Origin: Pseudomonas alcaligenes
Lineage (GTDB): Bacteria > Pseudomonadota > Gammaproteobacteria > Pseudomonadales > Pseudomonadaceae
Length of the DNA: 64,000 nt
Assembly (NCBI RefSeq): GCF_014490745.1
Contig: NZ_LZEU01000001.1
Coordinates: 1,139,501 to 1,203,500 of the forward strand
Direction: 5' to 3'
Shown here: piece after piece, positions 19,155 through 27,589 of the stretch
How the letters are laid out: each line of letters begins with the position of its first letter
Position numbering within the stretch: position 1 is the first letter of the stretch
Made by a program: the position numbers and the translations under genes
The notes under the pieces: generated by a model
Seen by the model: only the letters and a program-made list of their open reading frames with translations
Databases searched by the model: none
What the model was told of the DNA's origin: nothing

Positions 19155-19298
19155 TCAGCAGCTGGCTGGCGGCGGAGGCGGCGTGCCGCAGCAGGCGCTG
19201 GGCGGGTCGACAGGTGGGGCAACGGAGCACAGGGCCGGGCACGCGTAAGCGCCGAACGAGTCGGTGAGCGTGACGTAGGCGGCGTGGGTGTGGGACAT
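19155..19298 (-). CDS. Candidate Cys-rich small protein or leader peptide (47 aa)
   Basis: An ATG-started frame of 47 codons, beginning MSHTHAAYVTL, with five cysteines (20, 24, 36, 37 and 47), a run of five prolines and no membrane helix. It is preceded by a weak GGAT Shine-Dalgarno and lies between a promoter-like palindromic region and the EamA transporter, in the same direction, 97 bp upstream. I do not recognise the family. The sequence after its stop, read in the -1 frame into the transporter start, also contains Cys-rich text (CGDEACFAF), so this could equally be a frameshifted relic. High-GC DNA produces such frames by chance. Confidence 0.3.
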   Translation of the reverse strand: MSHTHAAYVTLTDSFGAYACPALCSVAPPVDPPSACCGTPPPPPASC

Positions 19299-19334
19299 GC
19301 GGGTGATCCGTTGGCGCCCTGGGTGGGCCAGGGA

Positions 19335-19363
19335 AAACTAACGTTTCCTGTCCGACAGGTCAA
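19335..19363 (-). promoter_or_regulatory. Promoter-like sequence with perfect 13-bp palindrome
   Basis: CCTGTC-C-GACAGG at 19347-19359 is a perfect dyad. It overlaps a TTGACC -35-like box (minus strand, 19358-19363); a weak TAGTTT -10-like box follows after 17 bp (19335-19340). The placement is what one expects of a repressor operator controlling the unit that runs toward the 47-codon ORF and the EamA transporter. The cognate factor is not evident nearby. Confidence 0.45.
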
Positions 19364-19421
19364 TCCTGGGGCTAGCGTCTGGCATCGCTACCGTGGTGCT
19401 GTTACGGGACATGCGGGGCAT

Positions 19422-19442
19422 GCGGCCTGCCGGGCAGGCCGC
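19422..19442 (-). terminator. Hairpin downstream of yebG, possible terminator
   Basis: GCGGCCTGCC and GGCAGGCCGC form a near-perfect stem with a minimal loop ten bases after the yebG stop (minus strand). There is no T-run, so termination would be weak or protein-dependent. Confidence 0.4.
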
Positions 19443-19451
19443 ACTGCTGGC

Positions 19452-19715
19452 TCAGACTTCGCTGGAGTCGGCGTCCAGCTCGGCGAGGGCGTCGGGCTGG
19501 TTCTTGAACGCCTTGGCAAAGGCGTCGCGGTTCTTCGCCATGAAGATGCCGAGCTCCTCGACCTGTTCCTCGCTCAGCGAGGGCACTGCCTTGTGCAGGG
19601 CGCCGGACAGCGCTTCGGCCAGTTCCAGCATCTTGTCGTAACGATCGGCTTCGGCCTTATCCATGAACAGGCGCTCCGGATCGCGACTGCTGCGGTACAC
19701 CACTTCGACGGCCAT
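19452..19715 (-). CDS. yebG: YebG-family SOS-regulated protein
   Basis: Small 87-residue cytoplasmic protein matching YebG: it starts MAVEVVYRSSRDPERLF and continues with the family's DKAEADRYDKMLELAEAL segment and acidic C-terminus. YebG is a DNA-damage-inducible protein of unclear biochemical role. A perfect LexA box lies about 37 bp upstream of the ATG, so SOS control is directly supported. It is a single-gene unit followed by a hairpin. Confidence 0.88.
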   Translation of the reverse strand: MAVEVVYRSSRDPERLFMDKAEADRYDKMLELAEALSGALHKAVPSLSEEQVEELGIFMAKNRDAFAKAFKNQPDALAELDADSSEV

Positions 19716-19751
19716 TCATCACCTCATTCCTGTATCGTCTGAATAGAAATA

Positions 19752-19767
19752 CTGTATTTGTATACAG
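19752..19767 (-). promoter_or_regulatory. LexA (SOS) box upstream of yebG
   Basis: CTGTATTTGTATACAG matches the gammaproteobacterial LexA consensus CTGT-N8-ACAG exactly, with AT-rich centre and flanking TA. It lies 36-52 bp before the yebG start, where it would overlap the promoter. Confidence 0.92.
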
Positions 19768-19866
19768 TAATTGATGCGCTGGATGAGTTGCAAGGGTCAC
19801 GCCAGTCTAGTGCGGCTGCAGCGCTGTGCAGGTATGAAAAAGGCGCCGCAGGCGCCTTGGTTGTAT

Positions 19867-20370
19867 TCAGGGGCGGATCTCGATCAGCGTGCCGTCTTTC
19901 ACCAGGCTCCAGATCTCGCGCATGTCGGCGTTCTTCATGGCGATGCAGCCTTCGGTCCAGTCCAGGGTGCTGAAGTACCACTCGGGGTATTCGTCATCCA
20001 GCGGGGTGCCGTGGATCATGATCATGCCGCCTGGCGGCACGCCCTTCTTGCGTGCAGTGGCAGCATCGCGGGCATTGGGGTAGGAGATGTGCATGGCCAG
20101 GTTGTAGCGGTCGCTGACCTTGCGCCAGTCGATCCAGTAGAAGCCTTCCGGGGTGCGGCTGTCGCCTTCGCGCAGCTTGGCGCCCTTGGGCTCCTTGCCG
20201 AGCGAGACGCGGTAGGTCTTGAGCACTTCGCCGCGGCCCATCAGGTGCAGTTTGCGTTCGGACTTGATCACCAACACCTTGTCCACCGCCTTGCCGCTGG
20301 AGATCGGCGCAGTGGAGGCAGGGGCGAGACTGGCGAGGGACAGGCAAAAAACGGCGAACAACCAGCGCAT
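19867..20370 (-). CDS. Periplasmic L,D-transpeptidase-family protein (YkuD fold)
   Basis: 167-residue exported protein with an N-terminal signal peptide (MRWLFAVFCLSLASLAPAS) and a YkuD domain from about residue 30. The catalytic histidine is H120 in IMIHGTP and the nucleophile is C142 in DWTEGCIAM, a variant of the usual S/T-H-G-C signature with Glu in place of His. Members cross-link peptidoglycan or modify Braun-type lipoproteins; closely similar short proteins are related to YafK, so the activity is not certain. I prefer the ATG at 20370; a GTG at 20385 would add five residues before the signal peptide. It is a monocistronic gene. Confidence 0.82.
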   Translation of the reverse strand: MRWLFAVFCLSLASLAPASTAPISSGKAVDKVLVIKSERKLHLMGRGEVLKTYRVSLGKEPKGAKLREGDSRTPEGFYWIDWRKVSDRYNLAMHISYPNARDAATARKKGVPPGGMIMIHGTPLDDEYPEWYFSTLDWTEGCIAMKNADMREIWSLVKDGTLIEIRP

Positions 20371-20561
20371 TACGAAATTCCGCACTTATTTTCCGGGGCC
20401 CGAGGTATCGGGTGGTGATGGGGCGAGAGTCTGCCAATGCCGCTGCCGATGTTCAATCGCCGGGGGATTGTCGGTAGTGTCCAGTGGCTATTATCGGTCG
20501 CCACTGCCGTCTGCCGGGCGGGCATGCTTTCATAGGCGCCTCTTGTATCAGGATGATCTCG

Positions 20562-21467
20562 ATGATGTCGCCCCAGCACCTGCGTGAGCTGCTTCTGGCC
20601 GAGGCCGAAGCCCCCCATCTGAGCGCCGCCAGTGCCCTGGTACGGGTGGCCGAACGGCTGTACGTGGTGGCCGACGACATGCTGCACCTCGGCCTGTTCA
20701 CCCTGGCCGATGGCCAGCCCGGCCAGTTGCTGCGGCTGTTCGCCGGCGAGCTGCCGGACGAGCAGACGGCCCGCAAGGCGCATAAGCCCGACCTGGAGGC
20801 GCTGGCCCTGCTGCCGGCCATGCCGGGCCTGCCTGACGGGGCGCTGCTGGGGTTGGGTTCGGGTTCCAAGGCCAATCGCCAGACGGCCGTGCTGCTGGCT
20901 CTGGGGGGGAGCGGGGCGATCGCCGGCGAGCCGCGTCTATTCGACCTGGAGCCGCTGTACCGGCCGCTGCGCCAGCACTTTGCCGATCTGAATATCGAGG
21001 GCGCCTTTCTGCTGGGCGAGGAGTTCGTGCTGTTGCAGCGTGGCAACCAGGGTTCGACCGCGAACGCCGCGGTGCGCTACTGCTGGCGGCAGTGGCAGGC
21101 CTGGCTGCAGGGCGAGCCGGCGCCGGCGCCGCGGGCCATCGAGGAGCTCGAACTGGGCCAGCTGGGTGGTGTGGCCCTGGGCCTGACCGATGGCACGCCG
21201 CTGGCGGATGGGCGCTGGCTGTTCAGTGCGGCGGCCGAGGACACCCTGGATAGCTACAGCGATGGCGCCTGCCTGGGCAGCGTGATCGGCCTGGTGGAAG
21301 GCGACGGGCAGGTGCGGCGCCTGGCCGAGCTGAACGGTCGCTGGAAGGTCGAGGGCATTGCCCTGGCGGCGGATGGTCGCCTGCTGCTGGTCACCGACGG
21401 CGACGACCCCCAGCGCGCCGCCTGTTTGCTGGCCCTGCCGCTGCCCGGCCTGGAACTACCGGTCTAG
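20562..21467 (+). CDS. Conserved protein of unknown function (DUF6929-like)
   Basis: 301-residue soluble protein without signal peptide or membrane helix. It contains repeated hydrophobic-beta stretches (LVRVAERLYVVADDMLHLGLF, ALLGLGSGSKANRQ, GVALGLTDGTPLADGRWLF, VEGIALAADGRLLLVTDGDD) suggestive of a beta-propeller or phytase-like repeat protein. I recognise it only as an uncharacterised conserved family and assign no function. AGGA lies eight bases before the ATG at 20562; another ATG three codons upstream is possible. It ends overlapping the convergent DUF2789 gene by 4 bp. Confidence 0.75.
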   Translation: MMSPQHLRELLLAEAEAPHLSAASALVRVAERLYVVADDMLHLGLFTLADGQPGQLLRLFAGELPDEQTARKAHKPDLEALALLPAMPGLPDGALLGLGSGSKANRQTAVLLALGGSGAIAGEPRLFDLEPLYRPLRQHFADLNIEGAFLLGEEFVLLQRGNQGSTANAAVRYCWRQWQAWLQGEPAPAPRAIEELELGQLGGVALGLTDGTPLADGRWLFSAAAEDTLDSYSDGACLGSVIGLVEGDGQVRRLAELNGRWKVEGIALAADGRLLLVTDGDDPQRAACLLALPLPGLELPV

Positions 21468-21694
21468 CGCGACAGGCGCACGGCCAGCTCGTCGGCGGCC
21501 TCAGCCCAGTCCGAGTCGTCGTTCAGGGCTTGCTTGAGAAAGCTGGCCTGGGCCTGGTTCCAGAATGGCGCCTCGGCCAGGGCCAGGCCATCGGACAGGC
21601 GGTGGCTGCCGATAAAAGCATCGATGTCGGCTTTTTCCGCCGGCAGGCCGAGCTGCTTGAACAGGCCGCCGAGGTTGTGTGCGCTGGTATCCAT
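21464..21694 (-). CDS. DUF2789 family protein
   Basis: A 76-residue acidic soluble protein starting MDTSAHNLGGLFKQLGL, which matches the small uncharacterised DUF2789 family of gammaproteobacteria. No catalytic motif is visible; it is mostly helical. It is convergent with, and overlaps by 4 bp, the preceding unknown gene. No function can be given. Confidence 0.8.
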   Translation of the reverse strand: MDTSAHNLGGLFKQLGLPAEKADIDAFIGSHRLSDGLALAEAPFWNQAQASFLKQALNDDSDWAEAADELAVRLSR

Positions 21695-21748
21695 GTCCCC
21701 TCCTGTACCGGTCGATGAGCTGTCGCAAGGACTATAGCTCCTTGCCCG

Positions 21749-22291
21749 TCAGCGCGGACGCAGAGGCGCCAGGCCCTCGTTGCGGATCGGGTAGACCTGC
21801 TCGCGGCGGTCGGCGAAGTAGCAGCGCAAGGTGCGCCCGACGGTGGGGAAGGCCAGTTCGTCCCAGGGGATCTCGTGTTCATGGAACAACTGCACCTCCA
21901 GGCTCTCCTCGCCGGCGGCGAATCCCAGGTCGACCAGCTCGGCGCGGAAGAACACATACAGCTGGCTGATGTGCGGCAGGTCGAACAGGGTGTATAGCGC
22001 CAGGTTGCGCACGCGGGCGCAGGCTTCCTCATCGGTTTCGCGGGCGGCGGCCTCGGCCAGGGTCTCGCCGTTCTCCATGAAACCGGCCGGCAGCGTCCAG
22101 TAGCCACGCCGTGGCTCGATGGCGCGGCGGCACAGCAGCACCTGTTCGCCCCATACCGGCAGGCAGCCGGCGACGATGCGCGGGTTCTGGTAGTGAATGG
22201 TCTGGCACTGCGGGCAGACGTAGCGCGGGCGGTTGTCGCCCGCGGGGATGCGCTGCTCGACCGGGCCGCCACAGGCACTGCAGAATTTCAT
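21749..22291 (-). CDS. Nudix hydrolase with N-terminal zinc ribbon
   Basis: 180-residue Nudix enzyme hydrolysing nucleoside-diphosphate-X compounds. A zinc ribbon (CSAC at 4-7, CPQC at about 27-30) precedes the Nudix box, which reads [21 protein letters not shown]: all acidic residues are present but the final glycine of the consensus is alanine. The ribbon and short length recall NudC-like and other zinc-ribbon NADH-type pyrophosphatases. The ATG at 22291 has GGAGGA six bases upstream; an ATG two codons earlier would overlap that site. It is divergent from a second Nudix gene. Confidence 0.87.
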   Translation of the reverse strand: MKFCSACGGPVEQRIPAGDNRPRYVCPQCQTIHYQNPRIVAGCLPVWGEQVLLCRRAIEPRRGYWTLPAGFMENGETLAEAAARETDEEACARVRNLALYTLFDLPHISQLYVFFRAELVDLGFAAGEESLEVQLFHEHEIPWDELAFPTVGRTLRCYFADRREQVYPIRNEGLAPLRPR

Positions 22292-22453
22292 GTCCATTCC
22301 TCCAGAAGTTCGCCCATCTTGGCGCCGCCCGTCAGTGCCGGCAAGCCATGGCCAGCTGTCGCATCTGGCAAGCCATCCCGTCGGTGCGGGGCTTGGGCGC
22401 CTGCCGGCTTTCATGCCATGATGCCGGGAAGAAAAAGAGACCGAGAACGACCC

Positions 22454-23062
22454 ATGCTCGACGAGCTGCTGCAACGCGTGCGCAGCCATAGTCCACGCAT
22501 TCTGCCCGGCGACGGGCGCCAGCCGGAAGCCGCCGTGCTGGTGCCGCTGACTCGCAGCGACGACCCGGAACTGGTGCTGACCCTGCGTGCCAGCGACCTG
22601 TCCACCCATGGTGGCGAAGTGGCCTTCCCCGGCGGTCGGCGCGATGCCACCGATCCCGACCTGGCCTTCACCGCCCTGCGCGAAGCGGAGGAGGAAGTGG
22701 GCCTGCCGCCCGGCCTGGTGGAAATCGTCGGCCCGCTCAGCCCGCTGGTGTCGCGCTTCGGTATCCGTGTCACGCCCTATGTCGGGGTGGTGCCGGACTA
22801 TGTCGAGTACCGGCCCAACGATGACGAGATCGCTGCGGTGTTTTCCGTGCCGCTGCGCTTCTTCTGCGAGGATCCGCGCGAGGTCACCCATCGCATCGAT
22901 TACCAGGGGCACAGCTGGTATGTGCCCTGCTACCACTACAACGGCTACAAGATCTGGGGGCTGACGGCGGTGATGATCGTCGAGCTGGTCAACCTGGTCT
23001 TCGATGCCGGCATTGATCTGCAGCAGCCGCCCAAGCCGTCGGTGCGGATCATCAACGTCTGA
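22454..23062 (+). CDS. CoA pyrophosphatase-type Nudix hydrolase
   Basis: 202-residue Nudix hydrolase of the coenzyme A diphosphatase group (NudL/YeaB-like). It carries the NuCoA signature [20 protein letters not shown] (about residues 38-57) directly followed by a complete Nudix box [20 protein letters not shown]...EEVG. Such enzymes cut CoA or its derivatives into 3',5'-ADP and phosphopantetheine. It starts at ATG 22454 and is followed 15 bp downstream by the gamma-carbonic anhydrase gene, likely co-transcribed. Confidence 0.9.
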   Translation: MLDELLQRVRSHSPRILPGDGRQPEAAVLVPLTRSDDPELVLTLRASDLSTHGGEVAFPGGRRDATDPDLAFTALREAEEEVGLPPGLVEIVGPLSPLVSRFGIRVTPYVGVVPDYVEYRPNDDEIAAVFSVPLRFFCEDPREVTHRIDYQGHSWYVPCYHYNGYKIWGLTAVMIVELVNLVFDAGIDLQQPPKPSVRIINV

Positions 23063-23077
23063 GTCTGAGGAAACGCG

Positions 23078-23602
23078 ATGAAGTACCGTCTGGGCACTGC
23101 CCGTGTCGAGGCCCATGCCGACAGCTGGATCGCGCCGAATGCCGCGGTGATCGGCAAGGTGCGCCTGGAGCAGGGCGCCAGCGTCTGGTTTGGCGCCGTA
23201 CTGCGCGGCGACAATGAGCTGATCCAGATCGGCGAGAACAGCAACGTGCAGGACGGCACGGTGATGCACACCGACATGGGCTTCCCGCTGACCCTCGGCA
23301 AGGGCGTCACCGTCGGTCACAACGTGATGATGCATGGTTGCACGGTGGGCGATTACAGCCTGATCGGCATCAATGCAGTGATTCTCAACGGCGCCAGGAT
23401 CGGCAAGTACTGCATCATCGGCGCCAACAGCCTGATCCCCGAAGGCAAGGAAATTCCCGACGGCAGCCTGGTGATGGGCAGCCCGGGCAAGGTGGTGCGC
23501 GAACTCACCGAGCAGCAGAAGAAGATGCTCGAAGGCAGCGCGGCCCACTACGTACACAACGCCCAGCGCTATGCCCGCGAGCTGGTCGAGGACGTCGACT
23601 GA
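23078..23602 (+). CDS. Gamma-class carbonic anhydrase-like protein
   Basis: 174-residue left-handed beta-helix hexapeptide-repeat protein. Three zinc-ligand histidines are visible at H64 (VMHTDMG), H81 (VGHNVMMHG) and H86, as in gamma carbonic anhydrases and PaaY/YrdA-type proteins. Hydration of CO2 or a related thioesterase/acyl function is possible; many members show no measured carbonic anhydrase activity. It follows the CoA-type Nudix gene by 15 bp and its TGA overlaps the next start by one base, so it belongs to an operon. Confidence 0.87.
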   Translation: MKYRLGTARVEAHADSWIAPNAAVIGKVRLEQGASVWFGAVLRGDNELIQIGENSNVQDGTVMHTDMGFPLTLGKGVTVGHNVMMHGCTVGDYSLIGINAVILNGARIGKYCIIGANSLIPEGKEIPDGSLVMGSPGKVVRELTEQQKKMLEGSAAHYVHNAQRYARELVEDVD

Positions 23603-23808
23603 TGGACGTCGAACGCCCGGTCAAGTCGCCCTGCGTGAGCATTTGCGCGCTGGACGACCAGGATATCTGCATTGGCTGCCAGCGCACGGCGGACGAGATT
23701 ACCCGCTGGGGCCGCATGGACAACGCCGAGCGCCGCCTGGTGCTCGAACGCTGTGCCGAGCGTACCCGCGCCGCCGGGCAGTTCCTGCAGCAGCCCGCCC
23801 GCCCCTGA
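23602..23808 (+). CDS. DUF1289 family Cys-rich small protein
   Basis: 68-residue protein with the DUF1289 pattern [20 protein letters not shown] followed by EITRWGRMD and ER; four cysteines suggest a metal or Fe-S site. The family has no proven function. The ATG overlaps the last base of the upstream carbonic anhydrase stop (TGATG), so translation is coupled. purT starts about 30 bp later in the same direction. Confidence 0.88.
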   Translation: MDVERPVKSPCVSICALDDQDICIGCQRTADEITRWGRMDNAERRLVLERCAERTRAAGQFLQQPARP

Positions 23809-23840
23809 ACTCCCTTTCTCCCTTTTCCGAGGACATCCGC

Positions 23841-25022
23841 ATGCCCCGTATCGGTACCCCCTTGTCGCCCACTGCGACCCGCGTTCTGCTCTGTGGCTCC
23901 GGCGAGCTGGGCAAGGAAGTGGTGATCGAGCTGCAGCGCCTGGGTTGCGAAGTGATCGCCGTCGACCGCTACGCCAATGCCCCGGCCATGCAGGTGGCCC
24001 ATCGCAGCCACGTGATCAGTATGCTCGACGGCGCCGCCCTGCGTGCGGTGATCGAGGCGGAGAAGCCGCACTACATCGTGCCGGAGATCGAGGCCATCGC
24101 CACCGATACCCTGGTCGAGCTGGAAGCCGAAGGCTACACGGTGATCCCCAGCGCGCGTGCGGCCAAGCTGACCATGAACCGCGAGGGTATCCGCCGCCTG
24201 GCTGCCGAAGAACTGGGCCTGCCGACTTCGCCGTACCGCTTCGCCGACTCCTTCGAGGAGTGCTGGGCGGCGGTGCAGGCGCTGGGCTTCCCGTGCCTGA
24301 TCAAGCCGATCATGAGCTCCTCGGGCAAGGGCCAGTCGGTGCTGAAAAGCATGGCCGACCTGCAGACCGCCTGGGATTACGCCCAGGCTGGCGGGCGTGC
24401 CGGCAAGGGCCGGGTGATCGTGGAAGGCTTTATCGACTTCGACTACGAGATCGCCCTGCTCACCGTGCGCCATGCCGGTGGCACCACCTTCTGTGCGCCG
24501 GTCGGTCATCGCCAGGTCAAGGGCGACTACCAGGAGTCCTGGCAGCCGCAGCCGATGAGCGACAAGGCGCGCGCCGAGGCCGAGCGCATCGCCCTGGCGG
24601 TGACCGGCTCCCTGGGCGGGCGCGGCCTGTTCGGCGTGGAGCTGTTCATCAAGGGCGACCAGGTGTGGTTCTGCGAGATTTCCCCACGCCCGCATGACAC
24701 CGGCCTGGTCACCCTGATTTCCCAAGATCTGTCCGAGTTCGCCCTGCATGCACGAGCCATTCTCGGCCTGCCGATCCCGGCGATCCGCCAGCTCGGCCCG
24801 GCCGCCTCGGCGGTGATCCTGGTCGAAGGCGAGTCGCAGCAGGTCAGCTTCAGCAATCTCGATGCCGCTCTGGCCGAGCCGGATACCGCCCTGCGCCTGT
24901 TCGGCAAGCCGGAGGTCAGCGGCCAGCGGCGCATGGGCGTGGCCCTGGCGCGTGACGAAAGCATCGAAGCGGCCCGGGCCAAGGCGACTCGCGCGGCCCA
25001 GGCGGTGACCGTCGAGCTGTGA
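23841..25022 (+). CDS. purT: Formate-dependent phosphoribosylglycinamide formyltransferase PurT
   Basis: ATP-grasp enzyme of purine synthesis that makes formyl-GAR from GAR, formate and ATP. The 393-residue length is that of the family; the N-terminal [17 protein letters not shown] binds the nucleotide/GAR, with the ATP-grasp parts [13 protein letters not shown] and [14 protein letters not shown] further on. A GAGGACATCC site precedes ATG 23841. It follows the Nudix/carbonic anhydrase/DUF1289 genes and overlaps the SGNH hydrolase start by 4 bp, so it is probably an internal gene of a five-gene operon. Confidence 0.96.
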   Translation: MPRIGTPLSPTATRVLLCGSGELGKEVVIELQRLGCEVIAVDRYANAPAMQVAHRSHVISMLDGAALRAVIEAEKPHYIVPEIEAIATDTLVELEAEGYTVIPSARAAKLTMNREGIRRLAAEELGLPTSPYRFADSFEECWAAVQALGFPCLIKPIMSSSGKGQSVLKSMADLQTAWDYAQAGGRAGKGRVIVEGFIDFDYEIALLTVRHAGGTTFCAPVGHRQVKGDYQESWQPQPMSDKARAEAERIALAVTGSLGGRGLFGVELFIKGDQVWFCEISPRPHDTGLVTLISQDLSEFALHARAILGLPIPAIRQLGPAASAVILVEGESQQVSFSNLDAALAEPDTALRLFGKPEVSGQRRMGVALARDESIEAARAKATRAAQAVTVEL

Positions 25023-25765
25023 TCACCCTGCGCGCCCTGGGCTGGTGGGGACTGACCCTGGCCCTGCTGCCGCTGGCCCTGCCGCAGGCGCTGTGGGTGC
25101 GGCGCACGGCGCTACGCTTGCCGCCGGCCGGCGGCGATATTCATGGCCTGGCTGGCGGCGAGTTCGCCGGTACGCCGCTGCGCCTGCTGGTGCTGGGCGA
25201 GTCCACCGTGGCCGGGGTTGGCGTCGAGTTGCTGGAAGCGGCGCTGGCCGGCCAGCTGGCCCAGGCCCTGTCGCAGCGCCTGCAGCGCCCGGTGGCCTGG
25301 CGTGCTCATGGCGAGAACGGCATCACCGCCGGCGAGGCCTGCGAGCGCCTGCTGCCGGCGGCCTTGGCCGAGCCGGCCGATCTGGCCCTGCTGGTGTTCG
25401 GTGTCAACGACACCACCCATCTGAGTTCGCTGGGGGGCTGGGCTCGGGCCGTGGCCGAACTGGCCAGGGCATTGGGCGGGCAGGGTGCGCGGGTGGTGTG
25501 CAGCGGGGTGCCGCCGATCCAGCACTTCAGCGCCTTGCCCTGGCTGCTGCGCAAGCTGCTGGGGCTGCGCGCCGGGCTGATGGATGCGCGGCTGCGCCAG
25601 GTCTGCGCCGGTGTCGGTGCCGATTATCAGGCGCTGGAGCTGGAGTTTGCCGCCGAGTACCTGGCCGCCGATGGCTACCATCCTTCGGCGCTGGGTTACC
25701 GGGTGTGGGCCGAGGGGTTGGCCGAGCGCCTGGCCAGCCAGATGGCGCTCAGCGTGGCCGTCTGA
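25019..25765 (+). CDS. SGNH/GDSL-family hydrolase
   Basis: 248-residue esterase/lipase-type hydrolase with a short N-terminal hydrophobic segment (residues 5-25, possibly membrane-anchoring). The four SGNH blocks are visible: [12 protein letters not shown] (serine), the glycine-containing block around residue 100, [11 protein letters not shown] (asparagine), and [11 protein letters not shown] (catalytic Asp and His). The start is a GTG at 25019 that overlaps the purT stop as GTGA. Its last 17 bp overlap the convergent CBS-domain gene. Substrate unknown. Confidence 0.85.
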   Translation: MITLRALGWWGLTLALLPLALPQALWVRRTALRLPPAGGDIHGLAGGEFAGTPLRLLVLGESTVAGVGVELLEAALAGQLAQALSQRLQRPVAWRAHGENGITAGEACERLLPAALAEPADLALLVFGVNDTTHLSSLGGWARAVAELARALGGQGARVVCSGVPPIQHFSALPWLLRKLLGLRAGLMDARLRQVCAGVGADYQALELEFAAEYLAADGYHPSALGYRVWAEGLAERLASQMALSVAV

Positions 25766-26642
25766 ACGGCGCCTGCCAGGCGCGCACGCTCTTCACCCGG
25801 CTCTCGCTGGACTCGAGGATTTCCAGGCGGTAGGGGCCGATGCGCAGGCACACCGGGCTGTCGGGGATGGTTTCCAGGGCTTCGGTGATCAACCCGTTGA
25901 GGGTCTTCGGGCCTTCGCTGGGCAGGCGCCAGCCCAGACTCTTGTTGATCTCGCGGATGTTCGCCGCGCCATCGATGATCTGCGTGCCGTCGGCCTGTGG
26001 ATGGATATCCGGATTGGCTTCGCCGTCTTCGTGGCTGAAGTCGCCGACCACCTCGTCGAGCAGATCCTCCAGGGTGACGATGCCCTGCACGTCGCCGTAT
26101 TCGTCGACCACCAGGCCGAGGCGGCGCTTCTCCTTCTGGAAGTTCACCAGTTGGGTGGCCAGTGGCGTGCCTTCGGGAATGAAGTAGGGCGGCTGGCAGC
26201 ATTCCAGCAGGGTCGCGTGGCTCAGCCGGTTCTGCGTCAGCAGGCTGGCCAGGCGGCGCATGTGGACGATGCCTTCGATCTGGTTGATGTCGCCGCGGAA
26301 TACCGGCAGGCGGGTGTGGCCGACGCCGCGCAGCAGTTCGACGATCTGCTCCAGTGGGTCGTCGAGGTCGATGCCGGTGACCTCGCTGCGCGGGATCATG
26401 ATGTCATCGACCGTCACCTTCTCCAGTTCGAGCAGCGCCAGCAGGGCCTGCTGGCGTTGCTGGCGGGCATCCTGGCCGCTGTCGCTGCGCGGCTTCTGCC
26501 GTCGTTCATGGAGCGGCGCACCGAGGGCGCGGGCGGCGCGGCTGGTGCGCCGCAGCGGCAGGCGCCGGCCCAGCAGCAGCGCCAGGCCCGCGGCCGAGAG
26601 GGTCAGGGTGGCGAGCCAGTAAGCGCAGGAGGGCAGGTTCAC
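25749..26642 (-). CDS. CorC/HlyC-like CBS-domain protein lacking the full CNNM membrane domain
   Basis: 297-residue protein with a single N-terminal hydrophobic segment (about 5-25), a basic linker, two CBS domains (about 76-200, with VDDIMIPRSEVTGID and VDEYGDVQGIVTLEDLLDEVVG) and a C-terminal CorC_HlyC domain. Family members such as YfjD carry about 130 extra residues of DUF21 membrane helices at the N-terminus; here these are missing, so Mg/Co transport by this protein alone is unlikely. Start is GTG 26642, four bases after the CcsA-like stop. It forms an operon with that gene. Confidence 0.8.
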   Translation of the reverse strand: MNLPSCAYWLATLTLSAAGLALLLGRRLPLRRTSRAARALGAPLHERRQKPRSDSGQDARQQRQQALLALLELEKVTVDDIMIPRSEVTGIDLDDPLEQIVELLRGVGHTRLPVFRGDINQIEGIVHMRRLASLLTQNRLSHATLLECCQPPYFIPEGTPLATQLVNFQKEKRRLGLVVDEYGDVQGIVTLEDLLDEVVGDFSHEDGEANPDIHPQADGTQIIDGAANIREINKSLGWRLPSEGPKTLNGLITEALETIPDSPVCLRIGPYRLEILESSESRVKSVRAWQAPFRRPR

Positions 26643-26646
26643 GGCG

Positions 26647-27447
26647 CTAGATATGCAGGATGAATTCGCGAACCAGCTTGCTGCCGAAGTAGGCCAGCAT
26701 CAGCAGGAGGAAACCGGCCAGGGTCCAGCGAATCGCCTTGTGCCCGCGCCAGCCGAGCTGGTGGCGGCCCCACAGCAGGACGCCGAACACCAGCCAGGCC
26801 AGGCAGGAGAGCAGGGTCTTGTGCGCCAGGTGCTGGGCCAGCAGATTGTCGACGAACAGCCAGCCGGAAATCAGCGACAGGGTGAGCAGCAGCCAGCCGG
26901 CCCAGAGGAAGCCGAACAGCAGGCTTTCCATGGTCTGCAGCGGTGGGAAGTTGCGGATCAGCCCGGACGGGTGCTTGTGCTTGATCTGGTGATCCTGCAG
27001 CGACAGCAGCAGGGACTGGAACATGGCGATGGTCAGCACGCCGTAGGCCAGGATCGACAGCAGAATGTGGGCGAGGATGCCGGGCTTCTCGTTGATCGGC
27101 TGCAGCGTGCCGGCGGGCAGGAACTGCGCCAGTAGCACAGTCAGGCAGCCCAGCGGCATCAGTACCAGCAGCAGGTTCTCCACCGGGATGCGTGCGCAGG
27201 CCAGCAGGGTGATGGCGATCACCGCGTAGGCGATCAGGCTGGCGGCATTGAAGAAGTCGAGGCTCAGGCCGGCCGTGGCGTGCAGCTGCATGAACAGGCT
27301 GGCGCCGTGGAAGAACAGGGCGATCAGCACCAGCAGCGCCAGCAGGGGCTTGTGGGGGCGTTGTTGGTTGGCCAGACGCAGGCCTTGGTAAGTAGTGGCA
27401 CCGGCATACAGAGCGGCGGCGACCAGGCTGGGCAGCAGAGGGTGCAT
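26647..27447 (-). CDS. CcsA/YpjD-family membrane protein (cytochrome c assembly type)
   Basis: 266-residue integral membrane protein with about eight helices and the CcsA/HemX/YpjD layout: LAHILLSILAYGVLTIA, ESLLFGFLWAGWLLLTLSL and the C-terminal RHQLGWRGHKAIRWTLAGF. The helix-associated histidines are those used for haem handling in the CcsA fold, but the short YpjD subgroup has no proven role. I chose ATG 27447; longer upstream frames have a proline-rich, non-membrane extension that runs through the ffh promoter region. It is divergent from ffh, which is a conserved gammaproteobacterial neighbour. Confidence 0.83.
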   Translation of the reverse strand: MHPLLPSLVAAALYAGATTYQGLRLANQQRPHKPLLALLVLIALFFHGASLFMQLHATAGLSLDFFNAASLIAYAVIAITLLACARIPVENLLLVLMPLGCLTVLLAQFLPAGTLQPINEKPGILAHILLSILAYGVLTIAMFQSLLLSLQDHQIKHKHPSGLIRNFPPLQTMESLLFGFLWAGWLLLTLSLISGWLFVDNLLAQHLAHKTLLSCLAWLVFGVLLWGRHQLGWRGHKAIRWTLAGFLLLMLAYFGSKLVREFILHI

Positions 27448-27589
27448 AAGTCCTTGTAACGCAGGGCCCGAAAGGTCGTGAGTTTGGCATATAAGAAGCA
27501 TTCCACGAAAGACCGCCGGCGGTGTCGGCGGGGCCGGCTCTTGGTTATACTCCGCCGCTTGTCGCAAGCCCCCGCTCAAAGGAACGCGC

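Noticed and set aside
19121..19363. An 80-codon minus-strand frame overlapping the Cys-rich ORF
   Set aside because: It is Pro/Thr/Arg-rich, spans the putative promoter and has no ribosome-binding site.
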